From Delftia acidovorans (GTDB taxonomy: Bacteria; Pseudomonadota; Gammaproteobacteria; Burkholderiales; Burkholderiaceae_C), in the NCBI GenBank assembly GCA_031286585.1, contig JAITUC010000038.1:1-64000 (forward strand): DNA of 64,000 nucleotides, in the 5' to 3' direction. Below the pieces are notes generated by a model. It did no database searches. It was not told where the DNA came from and saw only the letters and a program-made list of their open reading frames with translations. Shown piece by piece: positions 45,565 to 54,618 of this stretch (the stretch's first letter is position 1; the number at the start of each line of letters is the position of its first letter). The translations under genes were made by a program, and so were the position numbers.

Positions 45565-48132
45565 ATGCTCGCCCTGCTTCGCACCTTTTCCTGGCAGGAG
45601 CTGCGCCAGCACCCCTGGCGCACGGCCACCGCCCTGGTGGCCATCATGCTGGGCGTGGCCCTGGGCTTTGCCGTGCATGTGATCAACCAGTCCGCGCTGG
45701 ATGAGTTCTCGCGCGCCGTGCGCACGGTCAGCGGCCAGCCGGACCTGGAGCTGCGAGCCATGCAGGGCGGCCTGCCCGAATCGCTGTATGGCCGCGTTGC
45801 GCAGCAACCCCAGGTCAGCCTGGCCGCGCCCTGGATAGAAGCCACGGCCCTGGCCGGTACCGCCACGCCGGTGCAGTTGCGCGTGCTGGGCGGCGATGCG
45901 CTGCGGCTGGCGCCAGTGGCGCCAGCGCTCATGCCCCGGCTGTTCGATGGCGGCGGGCGGCTGGACCTGTTCGCGCCCGATGCGGTCTTCCTCAATGCAC
46001 CGGCACTCGAAGCCCTGGGCCTGACGCCGGAGCAGGCACGGCACACGCCCCTGCCATGGCAACTGGGCGGGCGCATGCAGACCCTGCGCATCGCGGGCAC
46101 GGTGGCCGCATCCGGCCCGCCGCTGGCCGTGATGGACATAGGCGCGCTGCAGGACAGCCTGCAGCGCTGGGGCCAGGTGGACCGCATCGATGTGCTGCTG
46201 GCCGAAGGCGCCACGCGCGAGTCCCTGCTGGCCGAACTGCGCCGCCTGCCCGACTGGCCCGCCCAGGCCCTGGCCAGCCGCCCGGGCGACGACCAGCAGC
46301 GCATTGCCGAGATGTCGCGCGCCTACCGCGTCAACCTCACGGTGCTGGCCCTGGTGGCGCTGTTCACGGGGGCCTTCCTGGTGTTCTCGGTGCTGGCGCT
46401 CAGCGTGGCCCAGCGCGCGCCGCAATTCGCCCTGCTGGCCGTGTTGGGATTGACGCCCCGCCAACGCCTGGGCCTGGTGCTGCTGGAATCGCTGCTGCTG
46501 GGCATTGCGGGCAGCGCGGCCGGCATTGCGCTGGGCGCGGGCCTGGCCTGGCTGGCCCTGCACCTGCTGGGCGGCGACCTGGGCGGCGGCTACTTTGCAG
46601 GCGTGCAGCCCGCGCTGCAGTGGAGCGCCAGCGCCGCGCTGACATTTGGCCTGCTGGGCGTGGCCGCCACCGTGGCTGGCGGCTGGTGGCCGGCGCGCCA
46701 GGCCATGGAGTTGCCCCCCGCCGCCACGCTCAAGGGCCAGGGCGCGGGTTCCGAACGTGCGGCGCGTGGCCTGCCGGCCCTGCTGCTGATTGCGGCCAGC
46801 GTGGCCCTGGCCTTTGTTCCTCCCGTGGCCGGCATTCCCCTGGCCGCCTATGCGGCCGTGGCCCTGCTGCTGCTGGGCGGCATGGCGGCCCTGCCCTGGT
46901 TGCTGGGCCAGTTGCTGCGCCTGGTGCCACCGTCCTTTCTGCGCCAGCCGCTGGCCCTGCTGCCCGTGGAGCGCGCGCGGCGCATGCGCCGCAGCACCAC
47001 CGTGGCCGTGGGCGGCGTGGTGGCCAGCCTCAGCCTGGCCGTGGCGCTGACCGTGATGGTGGCCAGCTTCAGGGACAGCATGATCGCCTGGCTGGATGCG
47101 GTGCTGCCCGCCCCGCTGTACCTGCGCACGGCCGGCAGCGCAGGCCGCGCCGATGCCGCGCCCCTTCCCGCCGACCTGGCCACGCGCATTGCCGCCCTGC
47201 CTGGCGTGCAGCGCGCCCAGCCCATGCGCAGCACCAGCCTGTGGCTCAGCCCGGATCGCCCCGCCGTCAGCCTGCTGCTGCGTCCGCTGCATGGCCCCCA
47301 GGGCCAGCAGCTGCCCTGGATACAAGGCCCCGTGCAGACGCCCGCTGGCAGCACGCCCGTCTATGTCAGTGAGGCCGTGGCCCAACTCTATGGCGTGCGG
47401 CCGGGCCAGGAGTGGCCGCTGCTGGCCCAGGCATTGCCCTCCGAAGATTCCCGCGTGTTTGTGGCCGGCATCTGGCGCGACTATGTGCGCCAGTTCGGCG
47501 CCATCGCCATGGACTGGGACGACTACCACCGGCTTGCGCATGACAGCGCCACCACCGCGGGCCCCACCGAAATCGCCATCTGGCCGGACGGCGATGACAC
47601 GGCCGCAGTGCAGCAGTTGCAGGCGCGCATCCAGTCGCTGATGACCGGGCCGGGTGCCACGCAGGCGCTGGAGTTCGCCAGCAGCGGCGCGCTGCGCGAG
47701 CGCTCCATGCGCATCTTCGACCGCAGCTTTGCCGTCACCTACTGGCTGCAGGCCGTGGCCATCGGCATCGGCCTGTTCGGCATTGCCGCCAGCTTCAGCG
47801 CCCAGGTGCTGGCGCGGCGCAAGGAATTCGGCCTGCTCGCCCACCTGGGCCTGACGCGGCGCGACATCCTGGCCGTGGTGGCCGGCGAAGGCATGGCCTG
47901 GACCACGGCAGGCGCCATCGCGGGCAGCCTGCTGGGCCTGGGCGTGGCCGTGATCCTGGTGCACGTGGTCAATCCGCAAAGCTTTCACTGGACCATGGAA
48001 CTGTCCCTGCCCTGGCCCCGCCTTTTGGCGCTGGCTGCCAGCGTGATCGCGGCAGGTACGCTGACCGCCTGGCTGGCCGGGCGTGCGGCTGCAGGGCGCG
48101 AGGCGGTGCTGGCCGTCAAGGAAGATTGGTAA
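45565..48132 (+). CDS. FtsX-like ABC transporter permease
   Basis: An 855-residue membrane protein with an N-terminal TM helix (TATALVAIMLGVALGFAVHVIN), a large periplasmic domain, and a central block of TM segments containing a first FtsX core (LTVLALVALFTGAFLVFSVLALS). A second periplasmic domain and a final FtsX core follow (YWLQAVAIGIGLFGIAASFS, GLTRRDILAVVAGEGMAW). The double FtsX architecture matches AttF/AttG-type permeases fused in one chain. With the upstream ATPase it forms an exporter or extractor of envelope substrates. A 195-base AT-rich gap follows, where the next gene appears to be under its own promoter. Confidence 0.92.
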   Translation: MLALLRTFSWQELRQHPWRTATALVAIMLGVALGFAVHVINQSALDEFSRAVRTVSGQPDLELRAMQGGLPESLYGRVAQQPQVSLAAPWIEATALAGTATPVQLRVLGGDALRLAPVAPALMPRLFDGGGRLDLFAPDAVFLNAPALEALGLTPEQARHTPLPWQLGGRMQTLRIAGTVAASGPPLAVMDIGALQDSLQRWGQVDRIDVLLAEGATRESLLAELRRLPDWPAQALASRPGDDQQRIAEMSRAYRVNLTVLALVALFTGAFLVFSVLALSVAQRAPQFALLAVLGLTPRQRLGLVLLESLLLGIAGSAAGIALGAGLAWLALHLLGGDLGGGYFAGVQPALQWSASAALTFGLLGVAATVAGGWWPARQAMELPPAATLKGQGAGSERAARGLPALLLIAASVALAFVPPVAGIPLAAYAAVALLLLGGMAALPWLLGQLLRLVPPSFLRQPLALLPVERARRMRRSTTVAVGGVVASLSLAVALTVMVASFRDSMIAWLDAVLPAPLYLRTAGSAGRADAAPLPADLATRIAALPGVQRAQPMRSTSLWLSPDRPAVSLLLRPLHGPQGQQLPWIQGPVQTPAGSTPVYVSEAVAQLYGVRPGQEWPLLAQALPSEDSRVFVAGIWRDYVRQFGAIAMDWDDYHRLAHDSATTAGPTEIAIWPDGDDTAAVQQLQARIQSLMTGPGATQALEFASSGALRERSMRIFDRSFAVTYWLQAVAIGIGLFGIAASFSAQVLARRKEFGLLAHLGLTRRDILAVVAGEGMAWTTAGAIAGSLLGLGVAVILVHVVNPQSFHWTMELSLPWPRLLALAASVIAAGTLTAWLAGRAAAGREAVLAVKEDW

Positions 48133-48327
48133 ACACCATCTCCAACCTCAGATCGATAGCCAGATAAAAATGAAACCGCTCAATCAATTGTTAATTTTTC
48201 TTACATAAGAATTAACTTTTATCTGATCATTTGCCCGAATTCGGCAGGACACGTCCTACATAGAAGGACTACCTGCCTCGACAAATCAGACAGGCGCATC
48301 ACCGCCTGTATTCGGGAGATCGGACTC

Positions 48328-49026
48328 ATGGCAGGTTTCGGAAAACGTTGGGCTGCGTCGCTGGCCCTGGGCACGGCGCTAGGCGGCTCGGCGTGGGGGC
48401 AGATCGTTTTTCCTCCAGGCTCCAGCATCGATCTGGCCGGCGGCTCGTTCACTTCGTTTTGCGTCCCCGTCTCCATGGGGGGAGAACTGGCACTGGGAAC
48501 AGGCACATTCGACTCGGGCTCCCTGAACTTCGCTACGGGCTCCACGGTGACGGGCACGGGCGGCGTGCTCAACGTCGGCGGCGACCTGACCAGCGCATCG
48601 GCACTGAATCTGGGAACCAGCAGCGTGGTGCTTTCGGACACCTGCGCACCCGGTACGACGCTGACGCTCAGCGGCAATATCGTCGTCAAGGACCTGACGC
48701 TGATCAGCACCGGCACGACGCCCCCGACCATCGTGCTTCCCGCCGGCACCAACCTCACGGTGCTGGGTACGCTGACGCTGGGCGCCCCCGGCAAGCCGGT
48801 GGTGCTGACCTCGTCGGGCCCCGGCACGGCCGTGGTCACCTTGGGCCCCAGTGCCACGGTATCCAACCCCAGCGGCAGTGCCGTTCCCGGCAACGTGCAG
48901 ATCGGTGCTCCCGTGGTGACATCGCCTGCCAGCATTCCCACGCTCAACGCCTATGGCCTGATGCTGATGAGCCTGCTGCTCGGTGGCATGGCCCTGCATC
49001 GCCAGCGCCGCAACACACGCCTCTGA
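48328..49026 (+). CDS. Exported protein with IPTL-CTERM sorting signal
   Basis: A 232-residue protein of unknown function. It has a signal peptide (residues 1 to about 25, ending GGSAWGQ). The low-complexity Gly/Thr/Ser/Leu-rich body has repeated beta-type units (LNFATGSTVTGTGGVLNVGG, LTLSGNIVVKDLTLISTG, LTVLGTLTLG) that suggest a small beta-helix. It ends in the IPTL-CTERM signal: SIPTLNAYGLMLMSLLLGG followed by an Arg-rich tail. IPTL-CTERM domains are presumed to be recognised by an exosortase-like or other envelope sorting machinery. Two cysteines (FCVPV, SDTCAPG) could form a disulfide. The 195-base upstream gap (48133-48327) is AT-rich and probably carries its promoter. Confidence 0.82.
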   Translation: MAGFGKRWAASLALGTALGGSAWGQIVFPPGSSIDLAGGSFTSFCVPVSMGGELALGTGTFDSGSLNFATGSTVTGTGGVLNVGGDLTSASALNLGTSSVVLSDTCAPGTTLTLSGNIVVKDLTLISTGTTPPTIVLPAGTNLTVLGTLTLGAPGKPVVLTSSGPGTAVVTLGPSATVSNPSGSAVPGNVQIGAPVVTSPASIPTLNAYGLMLMSLLLGGMALHRQRRNTRL

Positions 49027-49155
49027 GCACGCCGGGCGCCTCGATATCCGGCCCCTGGGCCGGAGCCCCTGTGCGCACCCACTCCTCTTCCATCCTGGCG
49101 CCCGCCACGCGGGTACCTGTCTTTCGCGCGTATTCATCCAAGCAGCATCTGATCG

Positions 49156-49538
49156 ATGGACCGTCGCACCTTCCCCATCCCTCCCCGCCTTCTCTGGTCC
49201 CTGTGCATCAGCGCGGGAATCTTCAGCCCGGCAGCCCATGCCGCCGACGTCAGCATCACCATGCCGGCTGGCGGCAACTTCGTGATCAAGAACTCGGCAG
49301 GCGCCGAGCGCCTGCGCGTGCAGAACACAGGCGAGGTGCTGGTGCCGGCCCTGCCGGCCGATGCGGCCACCGGCAATCAATTGCTGTGCGTTGACGGTGC
49401 CACGGGGCAGTTGTTGCATTACGCGCCCGGTGTCGGCGGTGGTGCGACAGGGGCAACCGGCGCCATGGGTGCAACAGGAGCACTCAGAGCTTTAGTTCTC
49501 AGACCACAGGTTTGAGCGTTACATTCATCTGCCAATAG
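49156..49538 (+). pseudogene. Collapsed collagen-like exported protein gene
   Basis: The open frame runs 49156-49515 (119 aa): signal peptide to AAHAA, a tail-fibre-like head (VSITMPAGGNFVIKNSAGAE, VLVPALPADAATGNQLLCVD), then the start of a Gly-X-Y collagen-like repeat (GATGATGAMGATGA). It then breaks into LRALVLRPQV and stops. In another frame, from 49482, the DNA reads TQSFSSQTTGLSVTFICQ and stops at 49538, which looks like the natural C-terminus of such a protein. So most of the repeat and perhaps a trimerisation domain appear to be missing, with a frameshift at the joint near 49480. It could be a real deletion or an assembly collapse of the repeat. The product is probably non-functional. 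Confidence 0.6.
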
Positions 49539-49557
49539 CTTTCGTCAGCCTTTGACC

Positions 49558-50655
49558 ATGTCCAGCTTCGCGCCTCCTGTACACCCACGCATCTGCCTGA
49601 ACATGATCGTCAAGAACGAGGCCCCGGTGATCGCGCGCTGCCTGGCCTCGGTCAAGCCCTGGGTGGACCACTGGGTGATCGTGGACACCGGCTCCAGCGA
49701 CGGCACGCAGGACCTGGTGCGCCAGTGCATGGAGGGCGTGCCCGGCAGCCTGCATGAGCGGCCCTGGGTGGACTTTGCCCACAACCGCAACGAGGCGCTG
49801 GAGCTGGCGCGGCCGCACGGCGACTACCTGCTGTTCATCGATGCCGACGAGCAGCTGCGCGTGCCTGAAGGCTTTGAGTGGCCGGCGCTGGAGGCGGACG
49901 GCTGCATGCTGTCCTGCCACATGGCGGGCACCGAATACCAGCGCAATGCACTGATCGCCACGCGCGTGGACTGGCGCTGGGAAGGCGTGCTGCACGAGTA
50001 CCTGACCGCTCCTGTGCACCAGCCCTGGCAGATGCTGACGGGGCCGTTCATCGATGTCTCGCACGACGGCGCGCGGGCCCGGGACCCGCAGACCTACCTG
50101 CGCGACATTGCCGTGCTCGAAAAGGCCGTGCGCGAGCAGCCCGGCAACACGCGCAACGTGTTCTACCTGGCGCAAAGCCACCGCGATGCGGGCCAGATCG
50201 AGCCCAGCCTGCACTGGTACCGGCAGCGCGCCGCCATGGGCGGCTGGGCCGAGGAGCAGTGGTTTGCCCTGTTCCAGATCGGCGTGCTGCTGGAGCGCTC
50301 GGGCGCCGAGCCGGCCGCCGTGCGCGAGGCCTATCTCACCGCCTATGCCGCGCGACCGCAGCGCGCCGAGCCGTTGTGCGAGCTGGCGCGCTACCACCGC
50401 GAGCGATCCGAATTCGCCCTGGCCTGCCTCTACGCACGCCAGGCCGCCGCGCTGCCGCGCCCGGCCGAGGACATCCTGTTCATCGACGCCCAGGTCTATG
50501 CCTGGCGCGCGCTGGACGAGCTGGCCGTCAGCGCCTTCTACACCCCGCTGCGCGACCTGGGCCGCGCCGCGCTGCAGCAGTTGCTGGCCGAGTGCCGCTA
50601 TCCCGCCAGCGAGCAGGCACGCATCGAGGCCAACCGCCCGTTCTACGGCCTGTAG
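49558..50655 (+). CDS. Family 2 glycosyltransferase with TPR-like C-terminal region
   Basis: A 365-residue protein starting [20 protein letters not shown]. The GT2 domain covers about residues 10-200, with the nucleotide-sugar region [33 protein letters not shown] and the DxD-type FIDADEQLR. The C-terminal half has helical repeats like TPRs ([20 protein letters not shown]). It resembles SunS-type and tail-fibre-modifying glycosyltransferases. Its place right after a collagen-like, fibre-type gene suggests it may glycosylate that protein or a related surface fibre; this is inference. A TTG two codons earlier is an alternative start. Confidence 0.87.
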   Translation: MSSFAPPVHPRICLNMIVKNEAPVIARCLASVKPWVDHWVIVDTGSSDGTQDLVRQCMEGVPGSLHERPWVDFAHNRNEALELARPHGDYLLFIDADEQLRVPEGFEWPALEADGCMLSCHMAGTEYQRNALIATRVDWRWEGVLHEYLTAPVHQPWQMLTGPFIDVSHDGARARDPQTYLRDIAVLEKAVREQPGNTRNVFYLAQSHRDAGQIEPSLHWYRQRAAMGGWAEEQWFALFQIGVLLERSGAEPAAVREAYLTAYAARPQRAEPLCELARYHRERSEFALACLYARQAAALPRPAEDILFIDAQVYAWRALDELAVSAFYTPLRDLGRAALQQLLAECRYPASEQARIEANRPFYGL

Positions 50656-50681
50656 CTGCGTGGGCCGTGCAGCCTGCGACA

Positions 50682-51749
50682 ATGGCCGCCATGCCGCACA
50701 CCCCTTCTTCCTGGCTGCATGAGGCCATCAACCGTATCGAGGCCGACTACCAGCGCAGTGCCGACACGCACCTGATCCCGCTGCCCCTGCCCGGCTTTGC
50801 CGGCCTGGGGATCGACCTCTACCTCAAGGACGAATCCACCCACCCCACGGGCAGCCTCAAGCACCGGCTGGCGCGCTCGCTGTTTCTCTATGCGCTGTGC
50901 AATGGCTGGGTGCATGAGGGCTCGACCATCGTCGAGGCATCGAGCGGCTCCACGGCCGTGAGCGAGGCGTATTTCGCGCGCCTGCTGGGCCTGCCCTTCG
51001 TGGCCGTGATGCCGCGCAGCACCTCGGCCGAGAAGATTGCGCTGATCGAGTTCTACGGCGGCCGCTGCCATCTGGTGGACAGCGCAGGCCAGGTCTACGA
51101 CGAGGCACGCGCCGTGGCCGCGCAGACCGGCGGCCACTACATGGACCAGTTCACCTATGCCGAGCGCGCCACCGACTGGCGGGGCAACAACAATATCGCC
51201 GAGAGCATGTTCACCCAGATGCGGCGCGAGCGCCATGCCGTGCCGCGCTGGATCGTGGTGGGCGCGGGCACGGGCGGCACCAGTGCCACCATTGGCCGCT
51301 ACGTGCGCTTCCAGCGCCATGCCACGGGCATCTGCGTGGCCGACCCCGAGGGCTCGGTGTTCGCCGCCTACCACCGCACGGGCGATGCCGCGCTCACCGC
51401 GCCGGGCTCGCGCATCGAGGGCATAGGCCGCCCGCGCGTGGAGCCCAGCTTCGTGCGCACCCTGGTGGACCGCATGGAGGAAGTGGCGGACTGCGATTCC
51501 CTGGCCGCCATGCGCAGCCTGTCCGCACTGCTGGGCCGGCGCGTGGGGCCCTCCACGGGCACCAATTACGTGGCCATGCTCAGGCTGGCCAGCGAGATGC
51601 GCCAGCGCGGCGAGCAGGGCTCCATCCTCTCGCTGCTGTGCGATGCGGGCGAGCGCTACCTGCCCACCTACCATGATGCGGACTGGGTGATGCAGCGCAT
51701 CGGCGACTGCGGGCCGGCCCAGGCGCGGATCGCAAAATTGCAAAGCTGA
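50682..51749 (+). CDS. PLP-dependent cysteine synthase-family enzyme (Cds1-like)
   Basis: A protein of about 355 residues of fold-type II PLP enzymes. The PLP lysine lies in [20 protein letters not shown]. The substrate loop is [20 protein letters not shown], the phosphate-binding Gly loop is [16 protein letters not shown], and the C-terminal motif is [10 protein letters not shown]. The pattern is closest to the cysteine desulfhydrase/cysteine synthase subgroup (Cds1-like) rather than CysK or CysM. It may produce H2S from cysteine or act on a related amino acid. ATG at 50682 or 50691. It is 26 bases after the glycosyltransferase gene and 3 bases before the next gene, so co-transcription is likely. 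Confidence 0.87.
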   Translation: MAAMPHTPSSWLHEAINRIEADYQRSADTHLIPLPLPGFAGLGIDLYLKDESTHPTGSLKHRLARSLFLYALCNGWVHEGSTIVEASSGSTAVSEAYFARLLGLPFVAVMPRSTSAEKIALIEFYGGRCHLVDSAGQVYDEARAVAAQTGGHYMDQFTYAERATDWRGNNNIAESMFTQMRRERHAVPRWIVVGAGTGGTSATIGRYVRFQRHATGICVADPEGSVFAAYHRTGDAALTAPGSRIEGIGRPRVEPSFVRTLVDRMEEVADCDSLAAMRSLSALLGRRVGPSTGTNYVAMLRLASEMRQRGEQGSILSLLCDAGERYLPTYHDADWVMQRIGDCGPAQARIAKLQS

Positions 51750-51752
51750 TCC

Positions 51753-52877
51753 ATGATGCCCCTGCCCCGCCGCCATCTGCTGGGCCTGGCTGCCGGCCTG
51801 GGCCTGGGGGCAGCAGGACTGCCCGCCCAGGCACTGACGCCACGCACGCTGGTCTTCCCGCGCGACCATGGCAGCCACCCCGGGCTGCGCACCGAGTGGT
51901 GGTATATCACCGGCCAGGCACGCGCGGCGGGCCGGCCCTGGGGTTTCCAGATCACCTTCTTCCGATCGCGCGTGCAGGCCACGCAGGAACTGCGCTCCGC
52001 GTTTGCGGCTCGCCAGCTGCTGTTTGCGCATGCGGCGCTGTGCGATGTGCAGGGCGCCCGCCTGCACCACGACCAGCGCATCGCGCGCGCAGGCTTTGGC
52101 ATTGCCCAGGCCAGCGAGACCGATGCCGACGTGCGGCTGCAGGACTGGTCGCTGCAGCGCACCGATGTCCGCACCGGTGACGGCGATGTCGAACGCTACA
52201 CCACCCGCATGCGCAGCACTGCATTCGCACTGGACCTGCGCTTCGAGACCCGCGAACACCCGCTGCTGCAGGGCCGCGCCGGCCTCTCGCGCAAGGGGCC
52301 GGAACCCGAGCAGGCCAGCTACTACTACAGCCGCCCGCAACTGCAGGTGAGCGGCACGCTGGAGCTGGCAGGCCAGCGCATGGAGATCGAGGCCGCACGC
52401 GAACCCGGCGACAACCGCGCCTGGCTGGACCATGAATGGAGCCAGGCCCTGATGCACCCCGAGGCCGTGGGCTGGGACTGGATAGGCATGAACCTGTTCG
52501 ACGGCGGTGCACTCACGGCATTCCGAGTGCGCCGCCGCGATGGCAGCGCGCTGTGGGCCGGTGGCTCGCTGCGCGGCGCCGATGGCAAGTTGCAGGTCTT
52601 CGCCCACGATGCCGTGCAGTTCACGCCAAGGCGCCACTGGAGCAGCCCCGCCAGCGGCGCGCGCTACCCCGTGCAATGGCAGGTGGACACGCCCGCCGGC
52701 CGCTTCACCGTGAACGCCCTGGTCGATGACCAGGAACTGGACAGCAGCGCCTCCACCGGCGCCATCTACTGGGAGGGCCTGTGCAGCCTCCAAAAGCCCG
52801 CCGGCCCGGGACAGGAGGCGCGAGCCGGTCAGGGATACCTGGAGATGACGGGTTACGCGCGACCGCTGCAGCTATGA
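51753..52877 (+). CDS. CrtC/AttH-like lipocalin-fold protein (carotenoid 1,2-hydratase family)
   Basis: A 374-residue protein with a signal containing PRRHLLGLAAGLGLGAAG, so possibly a Tat substrate. The two-domain lipocalin-like CrtC/AttH fold is marked by HPGLRTEWWYITGQ, GFQITFFRSR, the central DHEWSQALMHPEAVGWDW and a late WEGLCSL. True CrtC hydrates neurosporene, but there are no carotenoid genes here. AttH-type proteins are the periplasmic partners of an ABC ATPase and FtsX-like permeases. Such a pair lies at 44.8-48.1 kb, separated from this gene by four unrelated genes. An AttH-like role is therefore the better guess. Confidence 0.85.
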   Translation: MMPLPRRHLLGLAAGLGLGAAGLPAQALTPRTLVFPRDHGSHPGLRTEWWYITGQARAAGRPWGFQITFFRSRVQATQELRSAFAARQLLFAHAALCDVQGARLHHDQRIARAGFGIAQASETDADVRLQDWSLQRTDVRTGDGDVERYTTRMRSTAFALDLRFETREHPLLQGRAGLSRKGPEPEQASYYYSRPQLQVSGTLELAGQRMEIEAAREPGDNRAWLDHEWSQALMHPEAVGWDWIGMNLFDGGALTAFRVRRRDGSALWAGGSLRGADGKLQVFAHDAVQFTPRRHWSSPASGARYPVQWQVDTPAGRFTVNALVDDQELDSSASTGAIYWEGLCSLQKPAGPGQEARAGQGYLEMTGYARPLQL

Positions 52878-52912
52878 GAACCTCTTCAAGCTCCAGTGGC
52901 TGAATGGGAATC

Positions 52913-52929
52913 TTGCCAATTTTTGCCAA
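52913..52929. promoter_or_regulatory. Candidate ParD operator
   Basis: TTGCCAA occurs twice, at 52913-52919 and 52923-52929. The copies are 10 bases apart (one helical turn), directly upstream of parD. Ribbon-helix-helix antitoxins bind such tandem half-sites and repress their own promoter. Confidence 0.55.
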
Positions 52930-52947
52930 GCACCCCACACTGGTGCC

Positions 52948-53181
52948 ATGAGCACCATGAACATTTCCCTGCCTGACACCCTCAAGTCCTTTGTGGATGA
53001 GCAGGTCAGCCAGCGTGGCTACGGCACAAGCAGCGAGTATGTCCGCGAGTTGATCCGCAGGGATCAGGAGCGCCTGCAACTGCGCAACCTGCTGCTGGCC
53101 GGAGCGGGCTCGGCGCCGGCTGCCGTGGTGGATGCGGGCTATTTCGATCGACTGCGCGAGCGGGCGAAGGCCAAGGGGTGA
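52948..53181 (+). CDS. parD: ParD-family antitoxin
   Basis: A 77-residue antitoxin with an N-terminal ribbon-helix-helix (MNISLPDTLKSFVDEQVSQR, GTSSEYVRELIRRD) for dimerisation and DNA binding. The flexible C-terminal tail (AAVVDAGYFDRLRERAKAKG) should wrap the toxin. It neutralises ParE and autoregulates the operon, probably through the tandem TTGCCAA sites just upstream. ATG at 52948 or 52957. It overlaps the toxin gene by four bases (GTGA). Confidence 0.92.
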   Translation: MSTMNISLPDTLKSFVDEQVSQRGYGTSSEYVRELIRRDQERLQLRNLLLAGAGSAPAAVVDAGYFDRLRERAKAKG

Positions 53182-53507
53182 AAGCCAAGGCCATCGTCCC
53201 CCGCGAGCAGGCCAACCGGGACGTCGAAGAGATACTTGCCTGGTACCTGGGCGAGGAGGCAGCACATGCAGCCCTGGGCTTCATCGACGCGCTGGAGAAG
53301 GCCTACGCACACATAGGCCGCCACCCCGCCACGGGCTCGCTGCGCTACGCCCATGAACTCCATCTGCCCGGTCTGCGCGCCTGGCCGCTGACGCGCTACC
53401 CGTACATGGTGTTCTATATGGAGCACGCCCATCACGTCGATATATGGCGTGTACTGCACGGCCAGCGGGACCTGCCGGCATGGATGCAGGACCCCGACAA
53501 CGGATAA
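53178..53507 (+). CDS. parE: ParE-family toxin
   Basis: A 109-residue toxin of the RelE/ParE superfamily. Features are VPREQANRDVEEILAWYLGE at the N-terminus, then ALEKAYAHIGRHPATGSLRY, and the C-terminal beta strands (YPYMVFYMEHAHHVDIWRVL) followed by LHGQRD, typical of ParE. Most ParE toxins poison DNA gyrase. Translation starts at GTG 53178 within the parD stop region, so it is coupled to the antitoxin. The pair looks intact. It is inserted between the CrtC/AttH-like gene and the liv operon, followed at once by a long terminator hairpin. Confidence 0.92.
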   Translation: MKAKAIVPREQANRDVEEILAWYLGEEAAHAALGFIDALEKAYAHIGRHPATGSLRYAHELHLPGLRAWPLTRYPYMVFYMEHAHHVDIWRVLHGQRDLPAWMQDPDNG

Positions 53508-53552
53508 AGGGCAGGCCACCAGGATCTGATTCGGTCCTGGTGGCCTGCCCTT
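53507..53552. terminator. Long bidirectional hairpin between parE and livM
   Basis: A perfect 18-bp stem (53507-53524 with 53535-53552) with a 10-base loop begins at the last base of the parE stop. It separates the convergent parDE and liv transcripts. Confidence 0.85.
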
Positions 53553-53580
53553 CCCGTCGCTTGGAGCGGCTTTCAGGAGC

Positions 53581-54579
53581 TCAGGGGGCGCGCTTTTTCT
53601 GCAGCCAGGCGATCAGCTCGCCCATGATGCCCTTGCGGAACAGCAGCACGCAGACCACGAAGATCAGGCCGGTGACGATGGTCACCGACTCGCCCAGCGT
53701 GGAGAACCACTCCACGCCCGTGAGGCGCTGCAGGAAGCTGCCGAACTCGCCGATCTTGTTCTCCAGCATGACCACCACGGCCGAGCCCAGGATGGGGCCG
53801 GACAGCGTGCCCAGGCCGCCCATCAGCGTCATCAGGATCACATGGCCGGAGGTGGTCCAGTGCACATCCGACAGCGTGGCAAAGCCCAGCACCACGGTCT
53901 TGAGCGAACCGGCCAGGCCCGTGAGGGCGGCCGAGATCACGAAAGCCAGCAGCTTGAAGCGAGCCACGTCATAGCCCAGCGAGGTGGCTCGCGGCTCGTT
54001 CTCCTTGATGGCCTTGAGCACCTGGCCGAAGGGCGAGTGGATGGTGCGCACGATCAGCAGGAAGGCCAGGACCACGATGACCAGCGTGACGTAGTACATG
54101 GTCAGGTCGCTGGTCAGGTCGATGAGGCCGAACAGCTTGCCGCGCGGCACGCCCTGCAGTCCGTCCTCGCCGCCCGTGAAGGGCGCCTGCAGGCACACGA
54201 AGAACAGCATCTGGGCCAGCGCCAGGGTGATCATCGAGAAATAGATGCCCTGGCGGCGGATGGCCAGCCAGCCGAAGATCAGCCCCAGCAGCGCGCCCCC
54301 GGCCGTGCCAGCCAGCATGGCCAGTTCGGGCGTGAAGCCCCAGCCCTTGATGGCGTAGCCCGTCACATAGGCCGCGCCGCCCAGGAAGGCCGCGTGGCCG
54401 AAGGACAGCAGGCCCGTGTAGCCCAGCAGCAGGTTGAAGGCCGATGCGAACAGTGCGAAGCACATGAGCTTCATCACGAACACCGGGTAGGCGCCCAGCA
54501 TGGGCGCCGCCAGCAGGCCCAGCAGCAGCAGGCCGTAGCCCCAGGGGGCGATGCGTTGAACGAGAGTCTTGGATTTCAT
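53581..54579 (-). CDS. livM: Branched-chain amino acid-type ABC permease LivM
   Basis: A 332-residue inner-membrane permease with about nine TM segments. The LivM signature is FNLLLGYTGLLSFGHAAFLG near residue 50, with the EAA-like coupling segment VLKAIKENEPRATSLGYDVARF and the later TLMGGLGTLSGPILGSA. With LivH it forms the channel of a high-affinity uptake system for branched-chain amino acids or related acids or amides. It is the last gene of a five-gene operon read from 58.3 kb to 53.6 kb. Confidence 0.93.
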   Translation of the reverse strand: MKSKTLVQRIAPWGYGLLLLGLLAAPMLGAYPVFVMKLMCFALFASAFNLLLGYTGLLSFGHAAFLGGAAYVTGYAIKGWGFTPELAMLAGTAGGALLGLIFGWLAIRRQGIYFSMITLALAQMLFFVCLQAPFTGGEDGLQGVPRGKLFGLIDLTSDLTMYYVTLVIVVLAFLLIVRTIHSPFGQVLKAIKENEPRATSLGYDVARFKLLAFVISAALTGLAGSLKTVVLGFATLSDVHWTTSGHVILMTLMGGLGTLSGPILGSAVVVMLENKIGEFGSFLQRLTGVEWFSTLGESVTIVTGLIFVVCVLLFRKGIMGELIAWLQKKRAP

Positions 54580-54618
54580 GTGGTCGGCCCGTTGTACTGG
54601 TACTCGTCCTCGTTCTTC

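Noticed and set aside
44698..47988. 1096-residue minus-strand open frame
   Set aside because: It is antisense to the ABC ATPase and FtsX permease, with no recognisable domains; a GC-skew shadow.
51753..52877. Carotenoid biosynthesis gene crtC
   Set aside because: No other carotenoid gene is nearby; an AttH-type partner of an ABC exporter is a better explanation of the fold.
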